Below, in pieces: positions 44,988 to 53,995 of a DNA stretch of 64,000 bases (position 1 is its first letter; each line of letters starts with the position of its first letter). The stretch is from Candidatus Heimdallarchaeota archaeon LC_3 (GTDB taxonomy: Archaea > Asgardarchaeota > Heimdallarchaeia > Hodarchaeales > LC-3). The notes under the pieces were generated by a model that did no database searches, was not told where the DNA came from, and saw nothing but the letters and a program-made list of their open reading frames with translations. Where the stretch lies: positions 1 to 64,000 of the forward strand of contig MDVS01000027.1 of assembly GCA_001940645.1 (NCBI GenBank), given 5' to 3'. Made by a program: the position numbers and the translations under genes.

Positions 44988-45809
44988 TTAAATTCTTAAA
45001 ATGTTTTTGACCCAAGATAAAGATCCTTTAACTCCATAGAAGAATGCATCCAACCAATCTGCAAAAGTATCTATTATCGGTACTCCACTTTTCTCTATTA
45101 CCCACGCAAATAATAGTGTTCCAAAGAATCCTATTGGTTTAGAAAGCTCATCGTGGGCAATTTCAAAAGGATATGGCCCAAACGTAAAACCAAATATTTC
45201 AAAACCAGCTACAAGCCATAAGTGGAAAGCTATTCTGATTGTGTTAGTTATGAATAATACAAACCAGAAAATACCAATTACTGTAAGTTTCTTACCTATA
45301 TTGTACAAGGTTTGATGATTTGCTTGAAACCTTCTGTACGAGGATACTAATGTTGGATCAACATTAGCAGGTAATGACTTGCTTTTGAGAGGAGTAACAA
45401 TTATTAAGGCAATTAATATTGCTCCCGCCTGAAATCCTGTGCATGCTTTCACAATCCAATAAGCTGGATATTGTGTTCCGTCAATACTAACACCTGGTGT
45501 GCTTGGAAAGGCTTCACCAAATGTTCCCCATTCTGGAGACCACGGAAATGTAGCAAATCCGTCAGCAGCTCCAGTATAATGTGCTGGATAGCCCATAAAT
45601 TGCAATATTCCTACTACGAGATCACGGGTCCAATGAGCCAGAAATAACCAATCAGGCAGAACATACAATGCAATACTGATTGTTGTTGTCACCAAAATGC
45701 TAGTTATTATCCACCAAGGATTATAAGGACGAGGTTTTTTCTCTCGAAGATATGTAATTGATTCTTCCGTACTTGTTGCGGATTTTTGTGATGCAGAAAC
45801 AGTGGCCAT
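44988..45809 (-). CDS. Archaeosortase/exosortase-family membrane transpeptidase
   Basis: The 273-aa polytopic protein has five or more helices. The three conserved catalytic residues of exosortases/archaeosortases are visible: Cys123 in WIVKACTGFQAGA, Arg192 in ITNTIRIAFHLW, and His219 in FEIAHDELSKPIG. The family cuts C-terminal sorting signals and joins surface proteins to a lipid. The protein at 5920 (tail NIPGFEIS...) is a candidate substrate. It is transcribed away from the SPOUT gene and nothing nearby is a substrate, so it would serve substrates encoded elsewhere. Confidence 0.85.
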   Translation of the reverse strand: MATVSASQKSATSTEESITYLREKKPRPYNPWWIITSILVTTTISIALYVLPDWLFLAHWTRDLVVGILQFMGYPAHYTGAADGFATFPWSPEWGTFGEAFPSTPGVSIDGTQYPAYWIVKACTGFQAGAILIALIIVTPLKSKSLPANVDPTLVSSYRRFQANHQTLYNIGKKLTVIGIFWFVLFITNTIRIAFHLWLVAGFEIFGFTFGPYPFEIAHDELSKPIGFFGTLLFAWVIEKSGVPIIDTFADWLDAFFYGVKGSLSWVKNILRI

Positions 45810-46018
45810 AATTAATATTCCTCAGAACTTGATTGCATTTATCAATTGGAGAGTCCTCTTATAAATGTAGATTCAAGTGCATTAATATTCATATTGAACA
45901 GTTATTTATATACCATTACTTAGTAATAATAATAAATTATTTTATTGATTATTTAATTAAATTGTTAGAAATTCTTATTTATGTAAGTAAATTTTTTGAA
46001 ATGCGGAGATTTTTTCTA

Positions 46019-46912
46019 ATGACTTTACCACGAATTGCAGTGGCCTTACCCGACTCTATGGTTTATGAGTATAAACATTTACGAGATAAAACTGAGAAAT
46101 TAGGTTATATTATAAGAGCATTATCTATTTTTCAGGTAACTGATATTTTCATTTATCATTCTCCGTTTATTACACCAGCGGAAGCTGAAAAAGAAAAAAG
46201 GATAATAAAAAATATTATTGGATATGCTGAATGTCCTCAATATCTACGCAAACAACTCTTCCCTATTCATCGAGATCTTGAATTCGTTGGTGTATTACCT
46301 CCTTTGGCAACACCTCATCATTCGGTCGAAACTAAATTAAAGGAAGGAGAGATTCGAGAAGCTCTTGTTTATCTAGGTAACGATAACAAAATTTATGCTA
46401 ATGTTGGTATGAAATTCCCTGTTCTGATCCACAACTCTCCTCCAGAATCACTTAAAGATAAAAAAATTCGAAAAACAGTTAGAATGGTTAAAGAAAATGA
46501 CTCACATAAATTTTTTGCTGAAATTGTTCCTAGAGAATTAGTTCAATCAGAAACATATTGGGGTTTTAAGATTAAATTCACAGATATTTCTGTGGCTAAA
46601 TTTGGTGATCGATTAAAAGATTTTTTTATCATTGCTACTGATCGGCAAGGAAAATCCTACACAACAGTAAAAGAAGAAATTGATGAAGGAGTGTTAAAAA
46701 TAAAAAACAAAAATTCTATTCTTTTTTTATTTGGTGAGCCAAGATTTGATTTATATCAGATGTTAAAAGGATTTAGTAACATAAAATTAAAAGATATCAG
46801 TAACATCGTAATTAATGCTGTACCTTATAGTGGGACTAGAAGTATACGATTAGAAGAAGCAGTAATGATCTCTTTAGCGAGAATTTTACCCGTTGTTGGA
46901 ATACATAATTAA
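46019..46912 (+). CDS. SPOUT-family RNA methyltransferase (COG2106/C9orf114-like)
   Basis: The start is ATG 46019 (MTLPRIAVALPDSM); the in-frame extension up to 45833 is AT-rich and does not look like the family. The 297-aa protein begins with the domain 'LPRIAVALPDSM...LRDKTEKLGYIIRALSIFQVTDI' and ends in the knotted SAM site NAVPYSGTRSIRLEEAVMISLARI. An inserted OB-like domain (about 80-165) is usual in this family, which is shared with eukaryotic SPOUT1/C9orf114. The RNA substrate is not established. Confidence 0.88.
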   Translation: MTLPRIAVALPDSMVYEYKHLRDKTEKLGYIIRALSIFQVTDIFIYHSPFITPAEAEKEKRIIKNIIGYAECPQYLRKQLFPIHRDLEFVGVLPPLATPHHSVETKLKEGEIREALVYLGNDNKIYANVGMKFPVLIHNSPPESLKDKKIRKTVRMVKENDSHKFFAEIVPRELVQSETYWGFKIKFTDISVAKFGDRLKDFFIIATDRQGKSYTTVKEEIDEGVLKIKNKNSILFLFGEPRFDLYQMLKGFSNIKLKDISNIVINAVPYSGTRSIRLEEAVMISLARILPVVGIHN

Positions 46913-47107
46913 AAAAAGAAAAAATCTTTTTTTTCAAGTAACACTCCAATTATCAATTTTATTATTTGTAGATTTACTTGATATGATTTTTCAGGAACTA
47001 CATAAAAAAGAAATTAAAATTTAGGATATGAAAGATAAATTAACATAAATACTGAAACCAATTAAAATATTAAACAGAAAAAAAGTATCAAGACCGTTAT
47101 ATCAATT

Positions 47108-47224
47108 GCGGGGGTATCCGAGCACGGTCAAAGGAGATAGACTCAAGATCTATTCGCGTAGAATCAATGAGCTGTATTGCTCATAATACGTAAGCGTACG
47201 GGCGTTCAAATCGCCCCCCCCGCA
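47108..47224 (+). tRNA. tRNA-Leu(CAA) with intron in the variable arm
   Basis: Acceptor GCGGGGG (47108-47114) pairs with CCCCCGC (47217-47223), discriminator A 47224; no CCA is encoded. The D stem is UCC/GGA, the anticodon stem ATAGA/TCTAT encloses loop CTCAAGA (anticodon CAA), and the T arm is GGGCG-TTCAAAT-CGCCC. Between the anticodon and T arms lie 46 nt, where a Leu long arm needs about 14. Removing 32 nt (47161-47192) leaves a perfect CGC-GTAA-GCG arm. CGTA repeats at both junctions, so the cut can shift by up to 4 nt. The insert forms a hairpin (ATGAGC/GCTCAT). Confidence 0.93.
47161..47192 (+). other. Putative tRNA intron (variable arm)
   Basis: A 32-nt insert whose removal restores a normal long variable arm. 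It holds a 6-bp hairpin (ATGAGC-TGTATT-GCTCAT). CGTA at both borders makes the exact junction ambiguous. A strict bulge-helix-bulge for the archaeal splicing endonuclease is not obvious. Confidence 0.7.
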
Positions 47225-47330
47225 TTTTATCCTTGATAAGTAAGCAAAATATAATGTTGATTGATAGAAAAAAATTATAATTTATTATAAAACAGTTAAA
47301 ATAGTCAGAAAAATTTAAGGTGCCAGAGTT

Positions 47331-47981
47331 TTGTCCTCCGCTGAAAGATTAAATGTTAATGCTACCCGTATGGAACTTCTTGGACTTCGAAAGCGTAAAA
47401 ATCTAGCTCAAAATGGTTACGATCTTTTAAACAGAAAATTGGAGACACTTACTTCTGAGCTGTTTACGATCTTACAAGAATTCAAAGATTTTAATGAAAG
47501 GATTAAGCCTGCAATTCAGGATGCTATTGATGCTTTAACTAAAACAGATATGGCAATGGGGTCTTTAAAGGTTAGAGAAATTTCTCAAGGATTTCCAGAA
47601 ACAGTAAAAATTGAGGCATCTTCAAGAAGTTTAATGGGTGTAAGGGTTCCTCAAATAAAATTACTAAAAGATGAGGATAAAGACGTTAGCTATTATTCTT
47701 TTTCCGATACTTCAGCATATCTGGATGATGGTAGAAAAAAATTTGATAACGCCTTAGAACTAATAGTTAAGCTTGGAGAATATCAAAGTACTATTAGTCG
47801 ATTAGCCAGTGAAATTCAAAGCACTAAACGTAGAGTAAATGCTTTGAAAAACATTGTTATCCCTAGGTTTAATAATACAATTAATTATATCAAGTTAACT
47901 TTAGCAGAAAGAGAAAGAGAAGAGTTTGTTAGATTGAAAAAGGTAAAAGCAAACTTGGAAAAAGAAACAAGTAAGAATTAA
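47331..47981 (+). CDS. atpD: V/A-type ATP synthase subunit D
   Basis: The 216-aa rotor-stalk subunit of the A1A0 ATPase. The start 'LNVNATRMELLGLRKRKNLAQNGYDLLNRKLETL' is diagnostic, and the protein is two long helices with a small middle domain (residues about 75-140), ending in a basic helix (NTINYIKLTLAEREREEFVRLKK). TTG at 47331 follows AAGGTGCCAG. The gene is far from atpA, so the ATPase operon is split in this genome. It lies about 107 nt after the tRNA. Confidence 0.95.
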   Translation: MSSAERLNVNATRMELLGLRKRKNLAQNGYDLLNRKLETLTSELFTILQEFKDFNERIKPAIQDAIDALTKTDMAMGSLKVREISQGFPETVKIEASSRSLMGVRVPQIKLLKDEDKDVSYYSFSDTSAYLDDGRKKFDNALELIVKLGEYQSTISRLASEIQSTKRRVNALKNIVIPRFNNTINYIKLTLAEREREEFVRLKKVKANLEKETSKN

Positions 47982-48107
47982 TATTGAAAACTTCATTAGG
48001 ATAAATTTAAAACAGAAAGTAAAAATTTTCTAGAAATCATTACTTATATAGCAATTCAGCAATCAGAAAGATTTGAAAAGACATATAATAAAATTAAACA
48101 CAAACAG

Positions 48108-48392
48108 ATGGTGAAAATGAGCGAGAATTACGTACGTACATTTGAAGATTGGGAGAAATTAATGCAACTACGCATAGCAGATGAAAAAAAGAAAAAAGGA
48201 CTAGATTTATCTTCTGCATTTATTTTGCTAGCATCAACAATGGGTGATTTAACCATAGAAAAAGAATATCGCTTATTTAGAGCAATGTCAGGACTAATAC
48301 AAAAAGAGAACACTTTCAAGCTTGATGATGATCGTAGTGATTTAGTGGCTTCAATTTTAACATTGGCAGCTGAAATTAAAAGAACACAATAA
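48108..48392 (+). CDS. Small helical protein, unknown
   Basis: Up to 94 aa; ATG 48117 (MSENYVRTFEDW) is probably the start, since GGTGA lies just before it. The protein is mostly helical and charged (KLMQLRIADEKKKKGLDLSS, KEYRLFRAMSGLIQKENTFKL). It follows atpD on the same strand by 127 nt. No family recognised. The codon use and clean frame support a real gene. Confidence 0.65.
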   Translation: MVKMSENYVRTFEDWEKLMQLRIADEKKKKGLDLSSAFILLASTMGDLTIEKEYRLFRAMSGLIQKENTFKLDDDRSDLVASILTLAAEIKRTQ

Positions 48393-48430
48393 AGTGAAAG
48401 AAAATTTCTTTTTTGAAAATTACTCAAAAA

Positions 48431-49294
48431 TTATGAAATATGTTTAATAAAAGCTCCTAAAATATCCCAGTTTGTTAATAATCCTAGTAAATGGTCATCT
48501 TCATCAACAACAGGAGCTTGATCTATCTTTTTACTTCTAAACATTTGAGAAGCACTTGATAAATTGGAAAAAACTGTAACTGTATGAAGATTTTTGCTCA
48601 TTATTTCTATTACTGGTCGTGATGGTATAATCAAGATTTTATCAGATATAATAAGTACAGACGAAGAGTCCCATGTTTCAGTAGCATCTACTTCGGCATC
48701 CGTAGATATCTCTTGAAAGTTTCTAACATCAGCAAACTTTAAGAAATCATTAGGAGAAATAATTCCTGCTAAACCTTTTTCATTAATTACTGGTAAAGCC
48801 TCTTGACCAGAATGTAACAATATTTGGGCAGCAACGTTGGCAGGAGTACCTTCCCACAAAACAGAAATATTGTCTGAGAAATTTTCCTTTATTTCCTCAT
48901 TGAAAGATTTATCATTTGAAATGATTTTCCATATAATATCTGAAATAGATACTAAACCAACTATTTTATTATCACCCTCGATAACGGGGATCTTTGACCG
49001 TTTCATATCATTCATTAACTTGATAAGATCTACAATACTTTGTTCTTTTTTAATGGTGGGCCAGTCACTTATTTTTGACATAAGCAATGCTAATTGGGTT
49101 TCAGCTGGTTTACGTAATATTTCAGATCGACCAACCATTCCTACAAGTTTATTATCTGAATCCTTTTCTATAACTGGAAAAACACTCAATCTAAACTCTT
49201 TAATTGCTGATAAAAGAGTTTCACGATTTCCAGGAATCTCTAATGTTTTAAGATCCGTGGACATCAAGTCTAGAACTTTTTTATTAGGAATCAT
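48431..49294 (-). CDS. Four-CBS-domain protein
   Basis: The 287-aa protein consists of four CBS repeats, i.e. two Bateman modules: about 1-58 (VLDLMSTDLKTLEIP, FPVIEKD), 68-125, 133-190 and 226-287 (VIEIMSKNLHTVTVF, LLGLLTNWDILGAF). CBS pairs bind adenosyl ligands such as AMP, ATP or SAM. No catalytic domain is attached, so it may act as an energy sensor for a partner. It converges with the small helical gene at 48108. Confidence 0.92.
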   Translation of the reverse strand: MIPNKKVLDLMSTDLKTLEIPGNRETLLSAIKEFRLSVFPVIEKDSDNKLVGMVGRSEILRKPAETQLALLMSKISDWPTIKKEQSIVDLIKLMNDMKRSKIPVIEGDNKIVGLVSISDIIWKIISNDKSFNEEIKENFSDNISVLWEGTPANVAAQILLHSGQEALPVINEKGLAGIISPNDFLKFADVRNFQEISTDAEVDATETWDSSSVLIISDKILIIPSRPVIEIMSKNLHTVTVFSNLSSASQMFRSKKIDQAPVVDEDDHLLGLLTNWDILGAFIKHIS

Positions 49295-49411
49295 ATAGTA
49301 AAACCCTTTGTATCCTAAAAACAGAATTAAATTACTTAATGTTTTCTAAATAGAATTTTTTAAGTTAAATAGAGTGAAAATAATTACTCTTAGTAAAACC
49401 TTGAAAAAAAA

Positions 49412-49603
49412 TTATGCTCCAGGTTTTATCAAAATATTTACTGCTAATATGAAAATGATCAGAAAAATAGCAAAAAATACTGTTAATCTAGGTCCTACTT
49501 TAATACCAGGAGAATCTGACTCTGAATAAAACCTGATAAGCCCTGCGCCCGTTGCTGGCATTGGGTTGTCGCTTTTTGACTTTTTACTTCGACGACTACT
49601 CAT
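49412..49603 (-). CDS. Preprotein translocase subunit Sec61-beta
   Basis: About 63 aa. The start MSSRRSKKSKSDN is basic; PATGAGLIRFYSESDSPGIK is the family's conserved block, followed by one C-terminal helix (LTVFFAIFLIIFILAVNILI). It is the small subunit of the SecYE-beta channel, tail-anchored in the membrane. The ATG at 49603 is preferred over a GTG 9 nt upstream. Solo location is common for this gene in archaea. Confidence 0.93.
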   Translation of the reverse strand: MSSRRSKKSKSDNPMPATGAGLIRFYSESDSPGIKVGPRLTVFFAIFLIIFILAVNILIKPGA

Positions 49604-49612
49604 AACTATCAC

Positions 49613-49967
49613 AATAATTGAAAATACCGATTAATCTTCTCATTAAAGAAGAATATCATATTATCTGCTATTTTTTCTAAGATTTCATTAATATATTTAT
49701 AACAATAAATGAAATTATTTTGCACTAAAAATTAGCTTAAAAAATAAATTTAATATAAGCTCTTCAGTAGGTGAGATATTCCTTTTTAAAGTTTCTTAAT
49801 TCGATTTTAATTCAATAAAAAAGTATTTTTTTAAATAAAAGGATAGTAACTATATATTCGGGAGTATTTTTGTTATTTACTAGTTTTTAATGCTATTTTT
49901 TCTTTGAAAATAATTTGATGATTTTTATAGTAAGTAAATTACTTTTTTTATCGAATTAAAATTTATC
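49613..49967. other. Intergenic region upstream of sucC, about 355 nt
   Basis: AT-rich region between the leftward Sec61-beta gene and sucC. It should hold both promoters. The only clear element is the palindrome that begins at 49968. Confidence 0.45.
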
Positions 49968-49999
49968 AATTATAATGTAAATATTGTTACATTATAATT
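49968..49999. promoter_or_regulatory. 13-bp perfect palindrome upstream of sucCD
   Basis: AATTATAATGTAA (49968-49980) and TTACATTATAATT (49987-49999) are exact reverse complements around ATATTG. The centre lies about 46 nt before the sucC ATG, where an archaeal repressor would block transcription. A 13-bp perfect match at AT-rich composition is more than expected by chance, and it stands directly before an operon. Binding factor unknown; a hairpin in the leader RNA is the alternative. Confidence 0.6.
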
Positions 50000-50029
50000 T
50001 TGAAATTATTTTATCACGAGGTTAACGAT

Positions 50030-51187
50030 ATGGGTCTTATTCTCGAATACGAAGGCAAAGAATTATTCAAAAAGCATAAAATTACCATTTTTCCGTCAAT
50101 ACTAGCAAATACCGTTGATGAAGCTAAGGATGCTGCCAAAAAATTAGGGTTTCCTGTAGCTGTAAAAGCACAAGTGTTAACTGGTGGAAGAGGAAAAAAA
50201 GGATGGATAAAATTAGCTAAATCAACCGAAGAAGTTGAAGAAAAGTTTAAAGAAATGTCTACTTCAGTTAAAAATCACTATGGAAGAGAATTTCCTTTTC
50301 TTATTGAAAAAGGAGCTGATATTAAACAAGAAATTTTTATCAGTATGTTGATAGATGCTGATACTCTTGAAACTTTGGTATTATTTTCCTTAGAGGGTGG
50401 GGTTGATATTGAAACTCTTGCTAAAGAACGTCCAGAAGCAATTGAAAACTTCAGATATGAATTCGGAAAAGAGGTTTATCCTTATCATTTCATGAGTGGA
50501 TTAGGAAAAAGAGGTTTAACTGGAAGGATTAAAGTTTCGATAGCAAAAATCATTTCAACATTAGTTAATATGATGAAAATAGAAGATTTACAATTAGCTG
50601 AGATAAATCCTTTAGTAATAACAGGAGATGATCAAGTAGTAGCTTTAGATGCAAGAATAGTTGTAGATGATGATGCAACATTCCGACATCCAGAAAGAGA
50701 AAACTATTTGTCCGAAGAACTACGATATACAAAAGAGGAGGCAGATGCTAAAGAACACGGTTTGGCATACGTAGATTTAGGTGGCGATATCGGTTTAATG
50801 TCATGCGGGGCCGGTATGGGTATGTGTACCGCTGATTTGATTGCTTACTTTGGAAAGGAAACAGGAATGTATCCTAGGAACTTTTTAGACGTTGGAGGGG
50901 GTGCTTCTCCAGAAAAGGTAGAACAAGCTTTAAGAATAATAGTAGGAGAATCAGGTCTAAAATCAATTTTAATTAATGCTTTTGGTGGAATTACCCGACT
51001 CGATGATGTTGCTAAAGGAATTATTGAAGCAAAGAAAAAATATAATATCGAAATACCTATGGTAATTCGTTTAATGGGTACAAATCAGAAGGAAGGTGTA
51101 GCTTTGCTTAATGAAGCAGGTTTAGAAGCATTTGAAGAAATGGAACCAGCGATACAAAAAGCAGTCGCATTAGCAAAGGAGGATTAA
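50030..51187 (+). CDS. sucC: Succinyl-CoA synthetase beta subunit
   Basis: The ATP-grasp subunit of succinate-CoA ligase, which converts succinyl-CoA to succinate with substrate-level phosphorylation. ATG 50030 (MGLILEYEGKELFKKHKI) with GAGGT 9 nt before is the start. Visible are the VKAQVLTGGRGKKG nucleotide loop, LAEINPLVITG, LDARIVVDDDA (metal ligands) and FLDVGGGASPEKV. Length (385 aa) is normal. sucD starts 4 nt after the stop. Confidence 0.96.
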   Translation: MGLILEYEGKELFKKHKITIFPSILANTVDEAKDAAKKLGFPVAVKAQVLTGGRGKKGWIKLAKSTEEVEEKFKEMSTSVKNHYGREFPFLIEKGADIKQEIFISMLIDADTLETLVLFSLEGGVDIETLAKERPEAIENFRYEFGKEVYPYHFMSGLGKRGLTGRIKVSIAKIISTLVNMMKIEDLQLAEINPLVITGDDQVVALDARIVVDDDATFRHPERENYLSEELRYTKEEADAKEHGLAYVDLGGDIGLMSCGAGMGMCTADLIAYFGKETGMYPRNFLDVGGGASPEKVEQALRIIVGESGLKSILINAFGGITRLDDVAKGIIEAKKKYNIEIPMVIRLMGTNQKEGVALLNEAGLEAFEEMEPAIQKAVALAKED

Positions 51188-51190
51188 ATT

Positions 51191-52051
51191 GTGGTTATAT
51201 TATTAGATAAATCAACTAAAGTAATTGTTCAGGGCATTACTGGATATCAAGGTCTTTTCCATGCAAAAAAGATGCGAGATTATGGAACCAACGTTGTTGG
51301 TGGTACAAGACCAGGAAAAGGTGGTACAGAAGTTGAAGGGTTTCCTGTCTTTGATTCAGTTGCTGAAGCTGTTGAAAAGGTTGGCGCCACAGCATCAATC
51401 ATTTTTATTCCAAAACAAGGTGTGAAGATCGCAGTTTATGAAGCAATAGATGCTGGAATAAAATTAATTATAGTTATTACTGAAGGGGTTCCTAAAATGG
51501 ATGTAATGGCGATGGTTAAGAGAGTTCGTGACAATGATATTGTTATGATCGGTCCTAACTGTCCTGGTCTAATTACTCCTGGTCAAGCTAAGATGGGTAT
51601 TATTCCCGGTAATATCGTTAAACCTGGAGAAGTAGGTGTTGTTTCCCGATCAGGTACTCTAACCTATGAAGTCCTTGATCAATTAACACGTGCAGGTTTG
51701 GGCCAAACTAGTTGTATTGGAATAGGTGGTGATCCTATAAAAGCAACTAACTTTGTTCAAGTATTGAAAATGTTTCAAGATGATCCTGCTACAAAAAAAA
51801 TTGTCATGTTAGGTGAAATCGGCGGAGCAGCCGAAGAAGATGCCGCAAAATTCATTAAAGAATATCCAGTAACAAAACGAATGGCAGGGTTTATAGCTGG
51901 TAAAACTGCACGTGAAGGAAAAACAATGGGTCATGCTGGTGCCATTATTCAGGGAAATGTTGGAACTGCACAAGGAAAAATAGATGCTCTTACTGCTGTT
52001 GGTGTCAAAATGGCTGAAAAAATATCAGACATTCCAAATTTACTTAAATGA
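51191..52051 (+). CDS. sucD: Succinyl-CoA synthetase alpha subunit
   Basis: The CoA-binding, phospho-histidine subunit, 286 aa. It starts at GTG 51191 with AAGGAGGATTAAATT just before. The N-terminal domain VIVQGITGYQGLFHAKKM and GGTRPGKGG bind CoA. MIGPNCPGLITPG and MGHAGAIIQG carry the phosphorylated His (GHAGA). It forms the standard sucCD operon. Codon use (GGT, CGT) differs somewhat from that of sucC. Confidence 0.96.
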   Translation: MVILLDKSTKVIVQGITGYQGLFHAKKMRDYGTNVVGGTRPGKGGTEVEGFPVFDSVAEAVEKVGATASIIFIPKQGVKIAVYEAIDAGIKLIIVITEGVPKMDVMAMVKRVRDNDIVMIGPNCPGLITPGQAKMGIIPGNIVKPGEVGVVSRSGTLTYEVLDQLTRAGLGQTSCIGIGGDPIKATNFVQVLKMFQDDPATKKIVMLGEIGGAAEEDAAKFIKEYPVTKRMAGFIAGKTAREGKTMGHAGAIIQGNVGTAQGKIDALTAVGVKMAEKISDIPNLLK

Positions 52052-52405
52052 ATAAAAATACCTTGATTTTTCAAATATAATTAGGATACAGAAATCGTTT
52101 AGATCTTATTTACTCAAAATCACTTGATCATGTTTAATTTTATACTAGATTTTGATTCCTGGTCTTGAAAAAAGTTAAATTAAATAAATTGATTAGGTTA
52201 TTCTCTTGGGAAGTATTGCGAGAAATCCTGAAGGTGCTAGCCAATAAAAAAAAGTTTCATGTCTCCAAACTCTAAACTATGGAAAAAATTTATTAGAATA
52301 AGAAAAATCTTAAGGATAATAAATAGCTAATTTTATCATTTCTTAGAATTTTGCTGTTAAAAAAAATAAAAGAGGAAATTGCTAAGATAGTCTATTCAGA
52401 TTTTT
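52052..52405. other. Intergenic region, 354 nt, between convergent genes
   Basis: Space between convergent sucD and thioredoxin. About 52165-52276 reads as a 36-codon frame (LIRLFSWEVLREILKVLANK within it) ending in TAA; it could be a scrap of a helical protein but lacks a good start. Nothing firm. Confidence 0.35.
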
Positions 52406-52753
52406 TTAATCTTCTAAAACTTTGCCAATTCTTTTAACAAATTTGTCCTTTCCTGTTGCACCAACGGAAGAATCAGCTAATTTTCCATCTTTAAAGATTA
52501 AAAACATGGGAATAGAACTTACACGGTATTTTCCGGCAGTTTTCTGGTTGTTATCTATATCTAATTTTGCAAATAGCATTTTCCCTCTATAATCTTCTTC
52601 TAATTCCTTCACAATCGGAGCTACTTTTCTACAGGGCATACACCATTCCGCCCATAAATCAATAAACAAAGGTAAACCATATTCATTATTTATCATATCA
52701 TCAATGGTATCATCATATAATTCTAATATTCCTGTTGGTATATCGAGACTCAT
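52406..52753 (-). CDS. Thioredoxin
   Basis: The 115-aa thioredoxin fold; the active site is WAEWCMPCRKVAPIV (about residues 32-46), with Met-Pro in place of the usual Gly-Pro, as in several archaeal members. The cis-Pro loop SSIPMFLIFKDG follows. It should reduce protein disulphides in the cytoplasm. GGTGAAATATTAA lies before the ATG. Next to the RNase Z-like gene on the same strand, without a functional link. Confidence 0.95.
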   Translation of the reverse strand: MSLDIPTGILELYDDTIDDMINNEYGLPLFIDLWAEWCMPCRKVAPIVKELEEDYRGKMLFAKLDIDNNQKTAGKYRVSSIPMFLIFKDGKLADSSVGATGKDKFVKRIGKVLED

Positions 52754-52888
52754 TTAATATTTCACCTTAATTTTGGAATTTATTTCTAATAATAATAATT
52801 TAATAATTTTTGTTCTAGTACACTTTTATGACTTTTGTTTGTTTATTAAACATTCCTTTTTCACAATAACGTTATTCCTAAAAAATCT

Positions 52889-53974
52889 TCACCATCGGTC
52901 GTTGGGATCTAAGCTATGAATATTTACAGTACCCTTGTCACATTGGATAATGTCCATTGCTTTAGGAGGATAGACAACGATATTAGGCAATAGCAATTTT
53001 TTCTCTTCAATGTAGTGAATAATTTCGTCCCAAGTATATCTTTGGGATATATGGGCTGGAAGAAAAACTAATAATCTTTCTAACTTTTTTATTTCAGTAA
53101 TTAAATCAGAAAAAACTGTGTGAACATCACTGTGAAATGTAGGATCATGTTCAAAATAAGTACTTTCATGTACTAAAAGCTGGGTATCATTAAACCATTT
53201 TATAAATTCAGGATCAAATGGTGTATCACCTGAATATCCAAAAATAACCGAATTCTTTGTGAAAACCATTTCTCGAGTTATTTCTCGTCCTTCGTATTTA
53301 ATCTTTCCCTTTTTCTGTAGCGTACCTAAAATCTTCCCTTTTGGAACTCCAAGTTTTTCCAAAGAGTTTAAATTTAATTTCCAAGAAATGGATTCCAATT
53401 TAAAACCCATACTACCAGACATATGTTTATTATTACGAGCAGTTATTTTATAATTATCAATCTCAATTGCGGGTTGATCTGGGTCAATAACATGAATTTG
53501 AGCAATTTTTTCTATATCCTCTCCTAATTCAATCTTTAAATACTGTTTTAAAAAAATTTCGGGATTTTTTATATCGATATCTTCAAACGAAAAAAAAAAT
53601 TCAGTTCTTTTTTTAAACGGTTCTATAGAATGTTTTGGAACATATATATGAATCGGTTTTTTCTTTTCCACTCTCATATCTAGCTCAAACATTATTGCTC
53701 GAGTAAGTAATTGCCGTAATCCTCCCCAATGATCCAAATGAAAGTGTGAGATAAAGATATGATCAATGTTACTAAAAGATGGCTTACCGTATAAAGACTG
53801 GAGTCTTTGAATGTCAGTATTAGTAGTTCGTTTCCAGCGATCTATAAGTTTTGTCATCGAATGAACAAATTCAGGACAAATATCAAATAAAAATTTGTTA
53901 TCAATACAAATAGACATTGTTCCTTGTCCAGAAGTTGGAACAGTCCCCCTTGTTCCAAGAAAATATATTAACAT
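52889..53974 (-). CDS. RNase Z-like metallo-beta-lactamase-fold hydrolase
   Basis: The 361-aa protein. IFISHFHLDHWGGL (about residues 74-87) is the HxHxDH zinc motif. GYSGDTPFDPEF, LVHESTYF and FLPAHISQRY supply the other metal ligands. The opening MLIYFLGTRGTVPTSGQGT fits the tRNase Z/ElaC relatives, but the exosite arm of tRNase Z is not clear and an insert (about 100-190) is large. So a tRNA 3'-end or other phosphoesterase is likely, substrate not certain. It is 21 nt downstream of the uridine phosphorylase gene. Confidence 0.85.
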   Translation of the reverse strand: MLIYFLGTRGTVPTSGQGTMSICIDNKFLFDICPEFVHSMTKLIDRWKRTTNTDIQRLQSLYGKPSFSNIDHIFISHFHLDHWGGLRQLLTRAIMFELDMRVEKKKPIHIYVPKHSIEPFKKRTEFFFSFEDIDIKNPEIFLKQYLKIELGEDIEKIAQIHVIDPDQPAIEIDNYKITARNNKHMSGSMGFKLESISWKLNLNSLEKLGVPKGKILGTLQKKGKIKYEGREITREMVFTKNSVIFGYSGDTPFDPEFIKWFNDTQLLVHESTYFEHDPTFHSDVHTVFSDLITEIKKLERLLVFLPAHISQRYTWDEIIHYIEEKKLLLPNIVVYPPKAMDIIQCDKGTVNIHSLDPNDRW

Positions 53975-53995
53975 TTGTTGAGAATCCTTGTTTCT

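Noticed and set aside
45833..46018. Long N-terminal extension of the SPOUT gene
   Set aside because: It is AT-rich, strongly hydrophobic, and not like the family; ATG 46019 gives the expected start.
47108..47224. Canonical anticodon-loop intron in tRNA-Leu
   Set aside because: The anticodon stem and 7-nt loop close without any insert; the extra bases lie wholly in the variable arm.
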